From assembly GCA_038321755.1 (NCBI GenBank), contig JBBQFJ010000148.1, positions 1 through 7,584 of the forward strand: a stretch of DNA of 7,584 nucleotides, given 5' to 3'. Positions 5,960 to 7,584 of the stretch are shown here, piece by piece. The stretch is from JALHSW01 sp038321755 (GTDB lineage Bacteria; Actinomycetota; Acidimicrobiia; IMCC26256; PALSA-555). Numbering within the stretch: the stretch's first letter is position 1; the number at the start of each line of letters is the position of its first letter. The notes beneath the pieces were generated by a model. The model worked only from the letters and a program-made list of their open reading frames with translations. It made no database searches and was not told the origin of the DNA. Position numbers and translations under genes: made by a program.

Positions 5960-6439
5960 CTATGCGTCGACCGATCGGACGCTCACGACCTCGACCAGGA
6001 ACTTCTTGCGCGGACCCTCGAACTCGACCGTGTCGCCGGGCTTTGCGCCCACCAGGATCTTGCCGAGCGGCGATGAGGAGGAGAGCACGTCGTAGGTGTC
6101 GTGGCGCTCCTCGATGGATCCGACGAGGTAGAGCGTCGTGTCGTCGTCGTTGTCCATGCGGATCTCGACGACGGTGCCGGGGCCGACGACGCTGGTGTCA
6201 GCGTTGTCGTCAACCACGACCGCAGCCTTCAGCATCTGGTCGAGGTGGCGGATGCGCCCCTCGTTCAGGCCTTGTTCGTTCTTCGCGGCGTCGAAGTCGG
6301 CGTTCTCACGGATGTCGCCGTGCTCGCGAGCGCGCTCGATCCACTGCGAGATCTCGCTCCGGCGCTCGCCGGAGCGCCATTCGTACTCCTGCGCCAGGCG
6401 TTCGTGCGCGTCGCGCGAGAAGTGCTGTTCGTCGGCCAC
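5960..6439 (-). CDS. greA: Transcription elongation factor GreA/GreB family
   Basis: Rescues backtracked RNA polymerase by inserting its coiled coil into the secondary channel and stimulating transcript cleavage. From GTG 6439 the protein has 159 residues, as for E. coli GreA (158). Residues 7-75 form the N-terminal coiled coil, with EHGDIRENADFDAAKNEQ at 39-56 at its tip; Asp42 and Glu45 match the catalytic acidic pair. The C-terminal FKBP-like domain has SSPLGKILVGAKPGDTVEF at 122-140. An ATG at 6460 would add seven residues; I prefer GTG because of length and because a TACGCT hexamer ends six bases before it, fitting a leaderless message. The family is secure, but GreA versus a lineage-specific Gre paralogue cannot be separated here. 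It heads a run with DUF429 (2 bp gap) and the acyl ligase. Confidence 0.92.
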   Translation of the reverse strand: MADEQHFSRDAHERLAQEYEWRSGERRSEISQWIERAREHGDIRENADFDAAKNEQGLNEGRIRHLDQMLKAAVVVDDNADTSVVGPGTVVEIRMDNDDDTTLYLVGSIEERHDTYDVLSSSSPLGKILVGAKPGDTVEFEGPRKKFLVEVVSVRSVDA

Positions 6440-6445
6440 CGGGGA

Positions 6446-6451
6446 AGCGTA
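6446..6451 (-). promoter_or_regulatory. Possible -10 element (TACGCT) of greA
   Basis: On the minus strand TACGCT fits TAnnnT and is followed by TCCCCG and then the GTG at 6439, placing transcription start at the start codon. No -35 was recognised. It would fall inside the coding region if the ATG at 6460 were used. Confidence 0.4.
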
Positions 6452-6522
6452 CCCGCGCATCGCCCGGCCCGACCCAGGACTTGTGACCCAACTGCTCGCA
6501 CCCAGTCGTGCGGCGCTGGCTG

Positions 6523-6596
6523 CTGCGAGGCGTGGGTACTGCGAGGCGTGGGTACCGCGAGGCGCGGATGCTGCGAGGCGCAAGCAACGCGAGGGA
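6523..6596 (+). repeat. 16-bp tandem repeat array (CTGCGAGGCGTGGGTA) before the transporter
   Basis: Units lie at 6523-6538 and 6539-6554 (identical), 6555-6570 (CCGCGAGGCGCGGATG) and 6571-6586 (CTGCGAGGCGCAAGCA), followed by a partial fifth from 6587 (ACGCGAGGGA). Divergence rises toward the gene, with GCGAGG conserved in every unit. The partial fifth unit forms the ribosome binding site of the transporter gene. The array occupies the centre of the divergent greA/transporter gap, and no promoter could be made out in it. Confidence 0.9.
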
Positions 6597-6599
6597 GGA
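6591..6599 (+). promoter_or_regulatory. Ribosome binding site of the EamA transporter gene
   Basis: GAGGGAGGA lies six bases before the GTG at 6606 and decides that start. The ATG at 6599 is out of frame. The long open frame upstream of 6606 runs antisense to greA. Confidence 0.75.
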
Positions 6600-6605
6600 T
6601 GCGTC

Positions 6606-7454
6606 GTGGTCTTCTTCGTTGCGCTCATCGCGGCCGTGACGTACGGCGCGGGCGACTTCCTGGGCGGGATCGCCACCAAGCGGTCAGGAAGCTCGATCGG
6701 GGTCGTGGCACTCTCGTCGCTCGTCGGCCTCGCGCTCCTCGTCGTCGGGCTCGTGTGGCTGGTGCCCGCCGACCCGACGGTGAGCGACTTCGCGTGGGGC
6801 GCCGCGGGTGGCCTGGCCGGTGGGGCCGGTGTGACGCTCTTCTACGTTGCCCTCGCGACCGGTGTGATGAGTGTCGTTGCTCCCGTCGCTGCGGTCACTG
6901 GCGCGTTGGTGCCCGTCGCGGCGGGTCTGCTCCTGGGTGAACGACCCACCGCTATGGCGCTCGTCGGCGTCGCCCTGGCGATCGTGGCCGTCGCCCTGCT
7001 CTCGCGCGAGAAGGCGGGCGCGAACGAGCACATCACCGGCGACCGTCGTCGTGCGTTCCTGCTCGCGCTGGGTGCGGGACTCGGCTTCGGTGGGTTCTTC
7101 GTGCTGCTCGACCGAACGGGGAAGGACGCGGGGCTGTGGCCGCTCGTCGCGTCGCGGTCGGTGACGTTCGTGCTCGTCGTGGGCATCGGGCTGGTGGCGA
7201 GTCGTTCCCTCCTCCCGGTTCGCGGGGCTCGGCTCGCGGCGGTCGGGACGGGCGTGTTCGACATGTCGGCCAACGCGCTGTTCCTGATCGCGAACCGCAC
7301 CGGCCTCCTCGCCCTCGTCGCGGTCGTCACCTCGCTGTACCCGGCGAGCACGATCGCCCTCGCGCAGATCTTCCTGGGTGAGCGCCTGGCCCGCCATCAG
7401 GTGGTCGGACTGGGGCTCGCGGCCCTGGCCGTCGTCCTCATCGCCTCCAGCTGA
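6606..7454 (+). CDS. EamA/DMT-family membrane transporter
   Basis: Integral membrane protein of 282 residues with about ten hydrophobic helices, built as two EamA repeats of five (residues about 3-133 and 149-280). Each repeat ends with a similar pair of helices holding an LGER motif: 110-113 (GALVPVAAGLLLGERPT) and 257-260 (IALAQIFLGERLA). The first helix with GAGDFLGGIATKR at 14-26 is common in this branch. DMT proteins export or exchange small metabolites such as amino acids or their analogues and nucleotide sugars. The substrate here cannot be predicted. The linker at 134-148 (charged, REKAGANEHITGDRRR) is probably cytoplasmic. It starts at GTG with a good Shine-Dalgarno, stands alone on this strand, and is flanked by GCGAG-type tandem repeats on both sides. 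Confidence 0.92.
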   Translation: MVFFVALIAAVTYGAGDFLGGIATKRSGSSIGVVALSSLVGLALLVVGLVWLVPADPTVSDFAWGAAGGLAGGAGVTLFYVALATGVMSVVAPVAAVTGALVPVAAGLLLGERPTAMALVGVALAIVAVALLSREKAGANEHITGDRRRAFLLALGAGLGFGGFFVLLDRTGKDAGLWPLVASRSVTFVLVVGIGLVASRSLLPVRGARLAAVGTGVFDMSANALFLIANRTGLLALVAVVTSLYPASTIALAQIFLGERLARHQVVGLGLAALAVVLIASS

Positions 7455-7460
7455 GGCCGA

Positions 7461-7584
7461 GCGAGCCAGGCGAGATGCGAGCGGCAGCGAGCCAGGCGAG
7501 ATGCGAGCGGCAGCGAGCCAGGCGAGATGCGAGCGGCAGCGAGCCAGGCGAGATGCGAGCGGCAGCGAGCCAGGCGAGATGCGA
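7461..7584 (+). repeat. 26-bp perfect tandem repeat array, running off the window
   Basis: Four identical 26-bp units start at 7461, 7487, 7513 and 7539, then the first 20 bases of a fifth reach the window end. Each unit contains GCGAG three times, at offsets 0, 9 and 16, so it may itself have grown from a shorter element. It begins 6 bp after the transporter stop. Repeats are contiguous without spacers, which excludes CRISPR. Total copy number is unknown because the array is cut. Confidence 0.97.

Noticed and set aside
6138..6605. N-terminal extension of the transporter frame upstream of GTG 6606
   Set aside because: It runs antisense through greA and through the 16-bp array; the Shine-Dalgarno and the first membrane helix place the start at 6606.
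7461..7584. Possible CRISPR array
   Set aside because: The 26-bp units are directly adjacent with no spacers, and there are no cas genes.

Overview
The window is very GC-rich, compactly packed bacterial chromosome with ATG/GTG starts, 2-4 bp gene junctions and several start codons that have a -10-like hexamer, rather than a Shine-Dalgarno, just upstream. Together with the protein types this points to Actinomycetota. An Acidimicrobiia-type lineage is my best guess, but it rests on general resemblance only. There are eight genes, one of them cut by the left edge. No RNA gene, insertion sequence, prophage or CRISPR array was found.

Layout. (1) Positions 1-1183, plus strand: the C-terminal GGDEF domain of a diguanylate cyclase, overlapping by 4 bp a PIG-L/LmbE-family zinc deacetylase. 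(2) 1181-1258: a 13-bp tandem repeat array between convergent genes. (3) 1263-3274, minus strand: leuC-leuD, the two subunits of 3-isopropylmalate dehydratase of leucine synthesis. (4) 3275-3390: a divergent control region holding a GAAACAC-N4-GAAACAC direct repeat and an inverted repeat. (5) 3391-3876, plus strand: an orphan OmpR/PhoB-type winged-helix regulator with a shortened receiver-like N-terminus. (6) 3889-6439, minus strand: a likely operon greA - DUF429 - AMP-dependent acyl ligase, with a 14-bp repeat array directly before the ligase start. (7) 6440-6605: a divergent gap with a 16-bp repeat array running into the ribosome binding site of (8) 6606-7454, plus strand, an EamA/DMT-family membrane transporter. 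After it a perfect 26-bp tandem array runs off the right edge.

How it fits together. Most genes are housekeeping or common accessory functions. The unusual parts are between them. Of the five gaps longer than 12 bp, four are built of short tandem repeats with different periods (13, 14, 16 and 26 bp). These fall into two sequence families: a GGTGCC core and a GCGAG core. The fifth gap, between leuC and the winged-helix gene, holds what looks like a PhoB-style operator. This suggests that the orphan regulator controls itself and perhaps leuCD, in the position where an IclR-type regulator stands in better known actinobacteria. I see no clear multi-gene novel system; the repeats and the leuCD regulator are the points worth following.
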